Source: Streptomyces sp. JH34 (GTDB taxonomy: Bacteria > Actinomycetota > Actinomycetes > Streptomycetales > Streptomycetaceae). Taken from it: a stretch of DNA of 64,000 bases. The notes under the pieces are model-generated. The model was not told where the DNA came from, searched no databases, and saw only the letters and a program-made list of their open reading frames with translations. Below are positions 35,662-44,773 of this stretch, one piece after another; the stretch's first letter is position 1, and each line of letters opens with the position of its first letter. The translations under genes were made by a program, and so were the position numbers. The DNA is taken from NCBI RefSeq assembly GCF_029428875.1, contig NZ_JAJSOO010000001.1, positions 1,736,001 to 1,800,000 of the forward strand, in the 5' to 3' direction.

Positions 35662-36669
35662 CTACCGGGGCAGGCGTGCGGTGGAACCGCGAACGACCAG
35701 CTCCGGCTCGAAGAGGAGCTCGTCGGACGGCACCGCGCGCCCCCCGATCTGCACCGAGAGCAGCTCCACGGCGGCCCTGCCCATGGCTTCGATCGGCTGG
35801 CGCACCGTGGTCAGCGGGGGCTCGGTGCAGTTCATGAACGCCGAGTCGTCGTAGCCGACGACCGAGACGTCCCCCGGCACGGACAGACCGCGGCGGCGTG
35901 CCGCGCGAACCGCGCCCAGGGCCAGCGGGTCGCTGGCGCAGATGATGCCGGTGACCCCTTGGTCGAGCAGCCGCGTGGCGGCGGCCTGCCCGCCCTCGAG
36001 CGAGAACATGGCCCGGAACACCCACTCGTCCGGCAGGGTCACCCCCGACTGGGCCGCCAGCGCACGGGCCGCGGTGAGCTTGCGCTGCGAGGGCATGTGG
36101 TCGGCCGGGCCGAGGACGAACCCGATCCGCTCGTGGCCGAGCGAGACGAGGTGGCGCCAGGCCTGCTCGACCGCCACCGAGTCGTCGCACGAGACCGCGG
36201 GGAATCCGAGGTGGGCTATGGCGGCGTTGATCAGGACGACGGGGATCTTGCGGTCGGCCAGCACCTTGTAGTGATCGTGCGGGGCGTCGGCCTGGGCGTA
36301 AAGTCCACCGGCGAACACGACTCCGGACACCTGCTGCTGCAGGAGCAGCTCGACGTAGTCGGCCTCGGAGACCCCGCCCTTGGTCTGCGTGCAGAGCACC
36401 GGGGTCAGCCCCTGCTGGGCGAGCGCGCCTCCGACCACTTCCGCGAAGGCCGGGAAGATCGGGTTCTGCAGCTCGGGCAGGACGAGCCCGACCAGCCGGG
36501 CACGCTCCCCTCGGAGCTGCGTCGGACGCTCGTAGCCGAGCACGTCCAGAGCGGAGAGAACCGATTGCCGCGTGGCGTCGGAGACGCCCGGCTTGCCGTT
36601 CAGCACGCGGCTGACCGTGGCCTCGCTGACTCCTACTTTCTGGGCAACCTGAGCAAGTCGTCGCGTCAT
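35662..36669 (-). CDS. LacI-family transcriptional repressor
   Basis: A 335-residue regulator. The HTH (residues about 3-25) reads LAQVAQKVGVSEATVSRVLNGKPGVS, followed by the hinge and a periplasmic-binding-protein-like sugar-sensing domain (LVGLVLPELQNPIFPAF ... GYDDSAFMNCTEPPLTTVRQP). The inducer is unknown. The ATG at 36669 directly precedes the HTH; the ribosome site is poor, so the message may have a very short leader. AACGCAA half-sites start 2 bp upstream, implying autoregulation. It is convergent with the HTH-citrate synthase gene. Confidence 0.9.
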   Translation of the reverse strand: MTRRLAQVAQKVGVSEATVSRVLNGKPGVSDATRQSVLSALDVLGYERPTQLRGERARLVGLVLPELQNPIFPAFAEVVGGALAQQGLTPVLCTQTKGGVSEADYVELLLQQQVSGVVFAGGLYAQADAPHDHYKVLADRKIPVVLINAAIAHLGFPAVSCDDSVAVEQAWRHLVSLGHERIGFVLGPADHMPSQRKLTAARALAAQSGVTLPDEWVFRAMFSLEGGQAAATRLLDQGVTGIICASDPLALGAVRAARRRGLSVPGDVSVVGYDDSAFMNCTEPPLTTVRQPIEAMGRAAVELLSVQIGGRAVPSDELLFEPELVVRGSTARLPR

Positions 36670-37006
36670 GAACGCAAGATTAGCGCAAAAAACGCAAGAA
36701 GATTGCGTTATTGCTGATACCCATAGAACGCTCACAGATGGAGGGCGTGGAGGCAAGAGCCGCGCTTCCTCTCGGTCGGCCGGCGCATGGCAGCGGGAGC
36801 GGGGCGGCGCGCAGGCGCCGGCTGAGGGGGCGCGGCGGCCTGCAGGAGCGGGCGGGAGGTGGCGGGGCGACCCGCAAGGGCAGCGGGGGCGGTGGGGTGG
36901 GCGCGGGCCGCTCGGCGGGCGCTTCTCCGGCGATCGAGCGGCGGCCGCGGGGCGGTCGGCCGACCGGGATTTCTGTGAGCACGGTTTGCCCCTTACCGTT
37001 CGTACG
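36670..37006. other. Divergent promoter region between LacI regulator and sensor kinase
   Basis: 337 bp without a gene. The left 50 bp are AT-rich and hold the LacI-type operator. The rest (about 36740-36960) is strongly purine-biased on the plus strand, full of GGGGC and GGCGG runs. I see no convincing gene or terminator in it. Confidence 0.6.
36691..36709. promoter_or_regulatory. LacI-type operator, inverted repeat
   Basis: AACGCAA-N5-TTGCGTT is a perfect 7-bp inverted repeat. A further AACGCAA half-site lies at 36671-36677 and a partial GCGCAAA at 36683-36689. It is located 22 bp upstream of the LacI-family start codon. Confidence 0.75.
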
Positions 37007-38785
37007 ATGAGCGCCCCACCGCCCACCTCACGGGGACCGCGCCGGATCGGCTGGCCGAAGCGGGTCTTCTCGCAGGTCCTGCTGATGCAGCTGGCCATCA
37101 TCACCGGCGTCACCGTCCTCGTCACGGGTCTCTTCCTGGCGCCCCTCAGCGACCAGCTCGACGACCAGGCGATGCGCCGCGCCCTGGCGATCGCGCAGAG
37201 CACGGCGGCACAGCCGGAGATCGCCGATTCGCTGATCGCCACGAGGCCGCGCGCGGACGGCCCCGTCCAGGCGGCGGCGGAGCGGATCAGGCGGTCGACC
37301 GGTGCCGAGTACGTCGTGATCATGGACAAGCGGGGCGTGCGCTGGTCCCACACGGACACCTCGCGCATCGGCGACGTCGTGTCCACCGACCCCAGCACCG
37401 CCCTCGCCGGCAGGTCGGTGATGGAGATCGACAGCGGGACGCTCGGCCGCTCGGCCCGCGGCAAGGTACCGCTGCTGGACCGGTCGGACCGGGTCGTCGG
37501 GGCCGTGTCGGTCGGTATCGCGTACGACAGCGTCCGCGCCCGGCTGCTCGCCGCGATCCCCGGCTTGCTGGCGTACGCGGGAGGAGCCCTCGCGGCGGGA
37601 GCGCTTGCCGCCTACCTGATCTCCCGCCGCCTCCAGCGACAGACCCATGACCTGGCGTTCTCCGACATCTCGGCGCTCCTGACCGAACGTGAGGCCATGC
37701 TGCACAGCATCCGCGAGGGCGTGGTCGCGCTCGACCGCACCGGGCGCATCAGGCTCCTGAACGACGAGGCCCAGCGGCTGCTCGGTCTCGGCCCCGGCGC
37801 CGCTGGGATGCGTCTCGACGAGGCACTGGGCGAGGGCCGGACCACCGACGTACTGGCCGGGAGAGTGGTCGGCGACGACCTGGTGGCGGTCCGCGGCAGC
37901 CGGGTCCTGCTCGCCAATCGGGTGCCGACCGAGGACGGCGGGGCCGTGGCCACTCTGCGCGACCGTACGGAGCTGGAGTACCTCGGCCGGGAACTCGACT
38001 CCACCCGCGGCCTGATCGACGCGCTCCGCGCCCAGGACCACGAGCATGCCAACCGGCTGCACACCCTTCTGGGGCTGCTGGAGCTGGAGATGCACGACGA
38101 AGCGGTGGAGTTCGTCACGGAGGTCGTCGGCGTCCACCGGGCGACGGCCGAGCAGGTCACCGAGAAGGTCCACGATCCCCTACTGGCCTCCCTCCTGGTG
38201 GGCAAGGCCACCGTCGCGGCCGAGCGCGGCGTCGCCCTGCGCATGGCGGAGGAGACCATGCTGCCGGACCGGCTGGTCGATCCACGCGGACTCGTCACGG
38301 TCCTCGGCAATCTGGTCGACAACGCGCTGGACGCGGCCGCGGGTTCCGCGGCCTCACGGATCGAGGTCGGGCTGAGGGCCGACGGACGTACGGTGGTACT
38401 GCGGGTGCGCGACAGCGGCCCGGGCGTACCGGCCGGTGACCACGAGTCCATCTTCATGGAGGGCTGGTCGACCAAGGAACTCCCGGCGCACGGCAAGCGC
38501 GGCCTGGGCCTGCCGCTGGTACGACGGCTCGCCGAGCGACAGGGCGGGAGCGTGTCCGTGTCGGCCTCTCCCGAGGGCGGAGCGGTGTTCACCGTCGTCC
38601 TGCCGGAGGCCCTGCGCGAACCGAACGGGCTCGGCGCCCCCCGCCCGGGGGCGACCGCCCACGGCCCGGGAGCGACCACCCGGCCGGGCATCCCCGCCCG
38701 AGGCGATGCCGATGCGTCGGGCGCCTCCCACCCGGGCGGCGCGGCGGCTCCCGCGCGCCCCCCGACGTCAGGAGACGCCCCGTGA
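37007..38785 (+). CDS. CitA/DcuS-type sensor histidine kinase
   Basis: A 592-residue membrane kinase of the carboxylate-sensing class. It has a transmembrane helix (about 22-46), a periplasmic PDC/PAS-like domain (about 47-185), a second helix (about 188-210), a cytoplasmic PAS (about 220-330), the phospho-acceptor region DHEHANRLHTLLGLLEL, the N-box NLVDNALDAA and the G-box GKRGLGLPLV. A 55-residue Pro/Gly/Ala-rich tail follows the kinase domain. The start at 37007 lacks a strong ribosome site. The partner regulator overlaps its 3' end. By family, the ligand is probably a di- or tricarboxylate. Confidence 0.9.
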   Translation: MSAPPPTSRGPRRIGWPKRVFSQVLLMQLAIITGVTVLVTGLFLAPLSDQLDDQAMRRALAIAQSTAAQPEIADSLIATRPRADGPVQAAAERIRRSTGAEYVVIMDKRGVRWSHTDTSRIGDVVSTDPSTALAGRSVMEIDSGTLGRSARGKVPLLDRSDRVVGAVSVGIAYDSVRARLLAAIPGLLAYAGGALAAGALAAYLISRRLQRQTHDLAFSDISALLTEREAMLHSIREGVVALDRTGRIRLLNDEAQRLLGLGPGAAGMRLDEALGEGRTTDVLAGRVVGDDLVAVRGSRVLLANRVPTEDGGAVATLRDRTELEYLGRELDSTRGLIDALRAQDHEHANRLHTLLGLLELEMHDEAVEFVTEVVGVHRATAEQVTEKVHDPLLASLLVGKATVAAERGVALRMAEETMLPDRLVDPRGLVTVLGNLVDNALDAAAGSAASRIEVGLRADGRTVVLRVRDSGPGVPAGDHESIFMEGWSTKELPAHGKRGLGLPLVRRLAERQGGSVSVSASPEGGAVFTVVLPEALREPNGLGAPRPGATAHGPGATTRPGIPARGDADASGASHPGGAAAPARPPTSGDAP

Positions 38786-39459
38786 TCGAGGTCCTGGTCG
38801 TGGACGACGACGTACGGGTCGCCCGGATCAACGCGGCCTACGTCGCGAAGGTGCCCGGCTTCAGGGTGGCCGCTGTGGCTCACTCGGCGACCGAGGCTCT
38901 CGCGAGGATCGACGAGACTCCCGTCGATCTGATCCTCCTCGACCACTACCTGCCCGATCGCAACGGTCTGGCCGTGGTGCGGGAACTGCGCGAACTCGGC
39001 CGTCACACCGATGTGATCATGGTGACGGCCGCACGCGACGTCGCCACCGTCCAGGCGGCGATGCGCCACGGAGCCCTCCAGTACCTGGTGAAACCGTTCG
39101 CCTTCGCAGGTCTGCGCACCAAGCTGGAGGCCTACGCGGCGCTGCGCCGCACCTTCGACGGGGGCGGGGACGCCGAGCAGACCGAAGTGGACCGACTGTT
39201 CGGAGCCCTGTGGGCCACGGGCGGATCCGACCTCCCCAAGGGTCACTCGACCACGACGGCGGAACTGGTCCGTAAGGCCCTCCGTTCGGCCGACGGTCCG
39301 CTCTCCGCACAGGAGATCGCGGAGAGCGCCGGAATGAGCCGGCAGACGGCCCAGCGCTATCTGAAGTTGCTGGAACGCACGGGCAGGGTGCGGCTGTCCC
39401 TCAGATACGGCGAAACGGGCCGCCCGGAACACCGGTACACCTGGGCATCCGGCACCTGA
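38782..39459 (+). CDS. CitB/DcuR-type response regulator
   Basis: A 225-residue regulator. The receiver domain (1-120) has the phospho-acceptor Asp in LILLDHYLPDRNG, VTAARD and the Lys in LVKPFAF. The C-terminal DNA-binding domain (about 160-225) has the helix-turn-helix SAQEIAESAGMSRQTAQRYLKLLERTG. Its GTG start overlaps the kinase stop codon. It is convergent, 40 bp away, with a carboxylate symporter gene, which makes that transporter a plausible target. Confidence 0.92.
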   Translation: MIEVLVVDDDVRVARINAAYVAKVPGFRVAAVAHSATEALARIDETPVDLILLDHYLPDRNGLAVVRELRELGRHTDVIMVTAARDVATVQAAMRHGALQYLVKPFAFAGLRTKLEAYAALRRTFDGGGDAEQTEVDRLFGALWATGGSDLPKGHSTTTAELVRKALRSADGPLSAQEIAESAGMSRQTAQRYLKLLERTGRVRLSLRYGETGRPEHRYTWASGT

Positions 39460-39499
39460 CGGCGCCGCTGCTGCGGCCCGCGCTCCCCAGCCCCCGGCC

Positions 39500-41092
39500 T
39501 CAGGCCGCACCCGCCCCGGTGAGGGACCTGACCTCCGTCTCCGCGTGCTTGGCGGGATCGGGCGGCTCAGGTGAGATGACCGTGCCGATCCAGCCGGCCA
39601 GGAAGCCCGCCGGGATCGATACCAGCCCCGGGTTCTCCAGAGGGAAGAACGCGAGGTCCACGCCGGGGAAGAGCGACGTGGGGCTGCCCGAGACGACGGG
39701 CGAGACCAGGACGAGCAGGACAGCCGGAACGAGTCCGCCGTAGACGGCCCAGACCGCTCCCCTGGTGGTGAAGTTCCGCCAGAACAGCGAGTAGAGCAGC
39801 GCCGGGAGATTGGCCGAGGCGGCGACCGCGAAGGCCAGCCCCACCAGGAACGCGACGTTGAGGTTCTGCGCGAGGAGGCCGAGCCCGATGGCCACCACTC
39901 CGACGCCCGCCGCGGCGACACGGGCCACCCCCACCTCGCTGCGCGGCTTGGCGCCCGGGCGCCTGAGCGAAGCGTAGAGGTCGTGCGCGACGGAGGCGGA
40001 GGAGGCGAGGGTGATCCCGGCGACCACCGCGAGGATCGTGGCGAAGGCGATGGCTGCCACGACGGCGAAGAGCACCGTACCGCCGGTGGAACCCTCTCCT
40101 CCTCCCAGGACGAGCGCCAGGAGCGGAACAGCCGTGTTCCCGGACGCGTTGGACGCCCTCACCTCGGCTGAACCGACGAGCGCGGCCGCACCGAACCCGA
40201 GCACCACCGTCATCAGGTAGAAGCTGCCGATCAGTCCGATGGACCAGACGACGCTGCGTCTCGCCGCTCGCGCGGTGGGCACCGTGTAGAAGCGCGACAG
40301 GATGTGCGGCAGGCCGGCCGTGCCGAGGACGAGCGCCAGACCGAGGCTGACGAAGTCGAACCTGGCGGTCCAGCTCCCGCCGTACCGAAGCCCCGGCGAC
40401 AGGAAGTCACGCCCGTGTCCGCTGCGTTCGGCGGCGGACGTCAGCAGGGCGTTGAAGTCCCCGTGGAACCTGACCAGCACGAGCACGGTGAGCGCGACGG
40501 CTCCGGCCATCAGCAGGACAGCCTTGACGATCTGGATCCAGGTCGTCGCCCGCATGCCGCCGAGCGACACATAGACCACCATGAGCGCTCCGACCCCGAC
40601 CACGGTCCATGACCGGACGGTGTCGCTCGTGCCGCCGAGCAGCAGCGCGACGAGGCTCCCCGCGCCCACCATCTGGGCCACCAGGTAGAGGACCGAGACG
40701 GTGACGGAGGAGGTGCCCACCGCTGTGCGCACGGGCCGCTCCGCCATGCGCGCGGCAACCACGTCCGCGAGCGTGAACCGCCCGCAGTTGCGTACGAGTT
40801 CGGCGACGAGAAGCAGCACGACGAGCCAGGCCACGAGGAAGCCGACGGAGTAGAGCATCCCGTCGTAGCCGAAGAGAGCGATGAGCCCCGAGATGCCGAG
40901 GAAGGACGCCGCGGACATGTAGTCACCCGCGATGGCGAATCCGTTCTCCATGGGGGAGAACAGCCGCCCGCCCGCGTAGAACTCCTCGGCGGAACCCTGC
41001 CTGTTCCGGCCGACCCAGGTGGTGATGCCGAGCGTGACGGCGATGAAGACGCTGAACAGCACGAGCGCCAGCGTCTGGTGGTCCCCCCTCAC
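39500..41092 (-). CDS. Sodium:solute symporter (ActP/MctP-like carboxylate permease)
   Basis: A 530-residue member of the SSS family with about 13 transmembrane helices. The family signature region GDYMSAASFLGISGLIALFGYDG is near residue 55. DUF485 next to an SSS permease is the typical arrangement of acetate, pyruvate or other monocarboxylate uptake systems (YjcH-ActP). The GTG start overlaps the stop of the DUF485 gene (GTGA). It is convergent with the CitA/CitB-type pair, which may regulate it. The substrate is inferred, not shown. Confidence 0.9.
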   Translation of the reverse strand: MRGDHQTLALVLFSVFIAVTLGITTWVGRNRQGSAEEFYAGGRLFSPMENGFAIAGDYMSAASFLGISGLIALFGYDGMLYSVGFLVAWLVVLLLVAELVRNCGRFTLADVVAARMAERPVRTAVGTSSVTVSVLYLVAQMVGAGSLVALLLGGTSDTVRSWTVVGVGALMVVYVSLGGMRATTWIQIVKAVLLMAGAVALTVLVLVRFHGDFNALLTSAAERSGHGRDFLSPGLRYGGSWTARFDFVSLGLALVLGTAGLPHILSRFYTVPTARAARRSVVWSIGLIGSFYLMTVVLGFGAAALVGSAEVRASNASGNTAVPLLALVLGGGEGSTGGTVLFAVVAAIAFATILAVVAGITLASSASVAHDLYASLRRPGAKPRSEVGVARVAAAGVGVVAIGLGLLAQNLNVAFLVGLAFAVAASANLPALLYSLFWRNFTTRGAVWAVYGGLVPAVLLVLVSPVVSGSPTSLFPGVDLAFFPLENPGLVSIPAGFLAGWIGTVISPEPPDPAKHAETEVRSLTGAGAA

Positions 41093-41562
41093 CGGCCGGC
41101 ACCTCTCGTCATCTCCTGCGTCTCCCAGCGGAGTTCGAGAGCGACACGGTCACGGTGCAGACGCGCGTGCCGGGCGTACGCCCAGGTCAGCAGGAACGTG
41201 GTCAGGAACTGCCCGAGACCGGCCACCATCGCCACGTTGAGCGCGCCGGCCACGGGCCGAGCCATCAGGTCGTGCGCGGTGGTTGCCGCGATCACGTAGG
41301 CGAGGTACCAGAGCAGGAAGGCCGTCGCCGCGGGAACCACGAACCGCCGGTAGCGGCGGCGCACTTCGCGGAACGCCGGACTGTTCTGCACCTCCAGATA
41401 GACCTCCGCCGCCGTGTGGGCGCGCTGCTGCGCCGGCCGGGCCCGCCCGTCGGCCGCCATGGCACCGGCGAGGTCCGGCTCGCCCCACCCGGCGGCCGGC
41501 CCCTCGTCCCACGGATCGTCGAGCCGTAGCACAGCGGTGTCCGGCCCTGCTTCCTTCTCCAC
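41089..41562 (-). CDS. DUF485 membrane protein
   Basis: A 157-residue inner-membrane protein of the DUF485 (YjcH) family. A polar lead of about 60 residues is followed by the signature LEVQNSPAFREVRRRYRRFVVP and two hydrophobic helices (about 88-110 and 118-143). It accompanies the SSS permease encoded immediately downstream, with overlapping codons. The GTG at 41562 is chosen because AAGGGAG lies 6 nt upstream; a TTG two codons earlier is too close to that site. Confidence 0.87.
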   Translation of the reverse strand: MEKEAGPDTAVLRLDDPWDEGPAAGWGEPDLAGAMAADGRARPAQQRAHTAAEVYLEVQNSPAFREVRRRYRRFVVPAATAFLLWYLAYVIAATTAHDLMARPVAGALNVAMVAGLGQFLTTFLLTWAYARHARLHRDRVALELRWETQEMTRGAGR

Positions 41563-41866
41563 CGACAACTCCCTTGTCCACGAGCCTTTTCGGCCGCGTA
41601 GCCAAGAATGGGCAGACCGGGAAGATCCCGGGCACTTCATTCGGGGTGCTTCACCATTTCAGGTGACGGAAGTGCCGGGTGGGTGCGCGAGGCCCCGGCC
41701 GTACGCATGGCGCACGGCCCCCTGTCCTGTCGCGTGCGCCCGCCGTGGAGAATCCGAAGGACGTGCGGACGTGATGTCTTCGACGCCACGGAAGCGCGGC
41801 GGTCATGGGACCGGCCGCCGGGCCGACCGCGGGTGGAGAAGACCTCGCCACCCACGGGTGGAGCCG
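41563..41866. other. Region between parE and the DUF485 gene
   Basis: 304 bp without a gene. It should hold the promoter of the DUF485-symporter operon and the parE terminator (minus strand). A long imperfect inverted repeat (about 41625-41690, arms CCGGGCACTT and AAGTGCCGGG) could be either a terminator or a regulatory element. Confidence 0.5.
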
Positions 41867-43993
41867 TCAGACGTCGATGCGCGAACGGTCCAGGGTGGCC
41901 GCGGAGCTGGTGATGAACTCCTTCCGAGGGGCGACCTCGTTGCCCATGAGCAGATCGAAGATCTGCTCCGAGGACTCCAGGTCGCCGATGTTGATGCGGC
42001 GGAGCGTCCGGTGGCGCGGGTCCATCGTGGTCTCCGCCAGCTGGTCCGCGTCCATCTCGCCCAGGCCCTTGTACCGCTGGATCGAGTCCTTGAACCGGAC
42101 GTTCTTCCGCTGCAGCTCCAGGAGGGTCTGCCGGAGTTCGTTGTCGGAGTAGGTGTAGACGTACTTGTCCTGGCCCTTCTTGGGCTGGACGAGCTCGATC
42201 CGGTGCAGCGGGGGCACGGCCGCGAAGACCCTCCCCGCCTCGACCATCGGCCGCATGTAGCGCTGGAAGAGCGTGAGCAGCAGCGTACGGATGTGAGAAC
42301 CGTCGACATCGGCATCCGTCATCATGATGACCTTGCCGTAGCGCGCCGCGTCGATGTCGAAGGTGCGCCCGGAGCCTGCTCCTATGACCTGGATGATGGC
42401 CCCGCACTCGGCGTTCTTGAGCATGTCCGAGACGGACGACTTCTGGACGTTGAGGATCTTGCCCCGGATCGGGAGCAGCGCCTGGAACTCACTGTTACGG
42501 GCCAGCTTCGCGGTGCCGAGGGCCGAGTCCCCCTCCACGATGAAGAGCTCGCTGCGCTCCACGTCGTCGCTCCGGCAGTCCGCGAGCTTCGCGGGCAGCG
42601 AGGAGGATTCGAGTGCGGTCTTGCGGCGTTGCGCGTCCTTGTGCTGGCGGGCGGCGATGCGGGTGCGGGCCGCGGCCACCGCCTTGTCCAGCACCGCCCT
42701 CGCCTGAGCCTTGGCATCGCGCTTCGTGGACGTCAGGAACGCCTTGAGCTCCTTGGCGACCACGTTGGCCACGATCCGGTTGGCCGCGGACGTGCCGAGC
42801 ACCTCCTTGGTCTGCCCCTCGAACTGCGGCTCCGCGAGACGCACGGTCACGACCGCAGTCAGGCCCTCCAGCGCATCGTCCTTGACGATGTCGTCCTCGG
42901 CGACGCGCAGCAGCTTGGCGGAGCGCAGGACCTCGTTGACCGTCTTCGTGAGGGACCGCTCGAATCCGGTGACGTGGGTGCCGCCCTTCGGGGTGGCGAT
43001 GATGTTGACGAAGGACTTGAGGTTGGTGTCGTAGCCGGTGCCCCAGCGCAGGGCGATGTCGACACCCAGCTCACGGGTGACCTCGGTCGCCGTCATGTGA
43101 CCGCGGTCGTCCAGGACCGGCACGGTCTCCTTGAACGTTCCCGTGCCACTCAGGCGCTGAACGTCACAGACCGCCTTGTCCTGGGCCAGGTACTCGCAGA
43201 ACTCGCTGATCCCGCCGTCGAAGCGGAAGGTCTCCTCCGTCTTTCCCTCGCCGTCGATGCCCCGCTCGTCGCGTACGACGATGGTGAGGCCGGGCACGAG
43301 GAACGCGGTCTGGCGAGCCCGCTGGTACAGCGTCTCCAGGTTGAGCTTCGCGTCCTTGAGGAAGATCTGGCGGTCCGCCCAGTACCTCACCCGGGTACCC
43401 GTCCGGGTCTTCGGGACGCGCTTGCCCTTGCGGAGGCCGTTGGCGGGGTCGAAGGGGCCGTCCGGTCCCTGCTCGGTGAACATGCCCGGGACACCGCGCC
43501 GGAAGCTGATGGCGTGGGTCGCGCTGTTGCGGTCGACCTCGACGTCCAGCCGGGCGGAGAGGGCGTTCACGACGGAGGCGCCGACGCCGTGCAGGCCGCC
43601 CGACGCCGCGTAGGAGCCTCCGCCGAACTTTCCGCCGGCGTGCAGCTTGGTCATGACGACCTCGATGCCGGAGAGCCCGGTCTTGGGCTCGACGTCCACG
43701 GGGATGCCGCGGCCGTTGTCGCGGACCTCGACGGAGGCGTCGTCGTGGAGGATGACCTCGATGTTGTCGCAGTAACCCCCGAGAGCCTCGTCGACGGAGT
43801 TGTCGATGATCTCCCAGAGGCAGTGCATGAGTCCACGGCTGTCCGTCGACCCGATGTACATCCCGGGGCGCTTGCGGACGGCTTCGAGCCCTTCGAGGAC
43901 GAGAAGGTGCCGCGCGGTGTAGTTGGAGCTGTCCCTGTCTGCGCCGCCTGCTCCGGTCAGCAGCGCAGTGGACGGCACGGAATCGGCGGTCAC
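41867..43993 (-). CDS. parE: DNA topoisomerase IV subunit B
   Basis: The ATPase subunit of topoisomerase IV. The 708-residue protein has the GHKL ATP site (EIIDNSVDEALGG, VRDNGRGIPVD, GGLHGVGASVVNALS), the transducer domain, and the TOPRIM domain with EGDSALG and MTDADVDGSHIRTLL, ending KGLGEMDADQL. The start is a GTG at 43993. It works with the ParC encoded 10 kb away. A hairpin lies in its leader at 44046-44076. The assignment as ParE rather than GyrB rests on the distance from gyrA/dnaA and the conserved Streptomyces gene order. Confidence 0.93.
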   Translation of the reverse strand: MTADSVPSTALLTGAGGADRDSSNYTARHLLVLEGLEAVRKRPGMYIGSTDSRGLMHCLWEIIDNSVDEALGGYCDNIEVILHDDASVEVRDNGRGIPVDVEPKTGLSGIEVVMTKLHAGGKFGGGSYAASGGLHGVGASVVNALSARLDVEVDRNSATHAISFRRGVPGMFTEQGPDGPFDPANGLRKGKRVPKTRTGTRVRYWADRQIFLKDAKLNLETLYQRARQTAFLVPGLTIVVRDERGIDGEGKTEETFRFDGGISEFCEYLAQDKAVCDVQRLSGTGTFKETVPVLDDRGHMTATEVTRELGVDIALRWGTGYDTNLKSFVNIIATPKGGTHVTGFERSLTKTVNEVLRSAKLLRVAEDDIVKDDALEGLTAVVTVRLAEPQFEGQTKEVLGTSAANRIVANVVAKELKAFLTSTKRDAKAQARAVLDKAVAAARTRIAARQHKDAQRRKTALESSSLPAKLADCRSDDVERSELFIVEGDSALGTAKLARNSEFQALLPIRGKILNVQKSSVSDMLKNAECGAIIQVIGAGSGRTFDIDAARYGKVIMMTDADVDGSHIRTLLLTLFQRYMRPMVEAGRVFAAVPPLHRIELVQPKKGQDKYVYTYSDNELRQTLLELQRKNVRFKDSIQRYKGLGEMDADQLAETTMDPRHRTLRRINIGDLESSEQIFDLLMGNEVAPRKEFITSSAATLDRSRIDV

Positions 43994-44425
43994 GCGGTTC
44001 GCTCCTCGCTGAATTTCATTTGGGGCCCTGTGGGTCAGGGGCTCGGCCTCGGTAGCCGCTGAGAGCCTACCGAGGCCTGGTAGAGCGGTTGTAACGCCAC
44101 CCAGGGGGAATCCTCATGCTAGTGCAGCCTCGCATACGCGTTCGATCATTCGTTGGAGTGACGTGCACATCACGTTCCCTTCGAGGCATGAACCATTTAG
44201 GCTCCGGGCACGTCCTCATGAACAACCGGCAACCCAGCCGGCGGACCGGCCCACACAAGCAACGCGAAACCGTAGCGCTACGCAATACGGCACATTCGCC
44301 GCCAACCGGCAACAGACAGCCATCTCGAGAAGAAGTTTCGAAGAAATGCCACGAGCGGGAACGTTTTCGGCCTGGTTGGATGTTGACCCTGGTACGACAG
44401 CTCGTCGAGCTAGAGAAGAGGCGAC
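43994..44425. other. Divergent region between parE and DUF7455
   Basis: 432 bp without a credible gene and AT-richer than its flanks, consistent with two divergent promoters. A TTGACC at 44387-44392 may be the -35 box of the DUF7455 gene. The parE side holds the leader hairpin (44046-44076). Confidence 0.55.
44046..44076 (-). promoter_or_regulatory. Hairpin in the parE leader
   Basis: A perfect 10-bp stem, GCCTCGGTAG (44046-44055) with CTACCGAGGC (44067-44076), has an 11-nt loop. It lies about 52 nt before the parE start codon. It has no T-run in the parE direction, so it is more likely an mRNA structure than a terminator. Confidence 0.5.
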
Positions 44426-44659
44426 GTGACTACTGTTCTGACCCCCGCGAGCCCGCTGACCGCAGCAGACCGCTGTGACCGTTGCGGCGCCCAGGCCTAT
44501 CTGCGCGTCGTCCTGATCAGCGGCGGTGAACTGCTCTTCTGCGCCCACCACGGACGCAAGTTCGAGCCGGAACTCAAGAAGATCGCCGCGGAAATACAGG
44601 ATGAGACGGACCGGCTCACCGCCGTACAGGCAAGTGCCGCCGACGAGGAACAACACTGA
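44426..44659 (+). CDS. DUF7455 small zinc-finger-like protein
   Basis: A 77-residue protein. Cys pairs CDRC and CAHHGRKF form a CxxC...CxxH pattern, suggesting a small zinc ribbon. The family is widespread in actinobacteria, usually near the principal sigma factor. The GTG start is supported by GAAGAGGCGAC and the typical opening TTVLTPASPLTAADRCDRCG. Function is unknown. It is followed by a hairpin terminator. Confidence 0.88.
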   Translation: MTTVLTPASPLTAADRCDRCGAQAYLRVVLISGGELLFCAHHGRKFEPELKKIAAEIQDETDRLTAVQASAADEEQH

Positions 44660-44705
44660 CACCTCGCATCCACGACGAGCTTTGGGCACGGTCCAGGACC
44701 GGCCG

Positions 44706-44738
44706 ACGGGCGGCCTCCCTCCGGGGAAAGCCGCCCGT
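44706..44738. terminator. Terminator between DUF7455 and the trypsin gene
   Basis: A perfect 9-bp GC-rich stem (44706-44714 with 44730-44738) and a 15-nt loop lie between two convergent genes. Confidence 0.75.
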
Positions 44739-44773
44739 TCTCGTACTGTGACCCGATGGTGCGGTCCCAGTGA

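Noticed and set aside
36668..37006. 113-codon N-terminal extension of the sensor kinase
   Set aside because: Arg/Gly/Ala-rich, runs through the divergent promoter and lacks domain features; the membrane helix follows the ATG at 37007.
41414..44062. Plus-strand ORF of 882 codons over parE
   Set aside because: Antisense shadow of parE with biased composition and no family resemblance.
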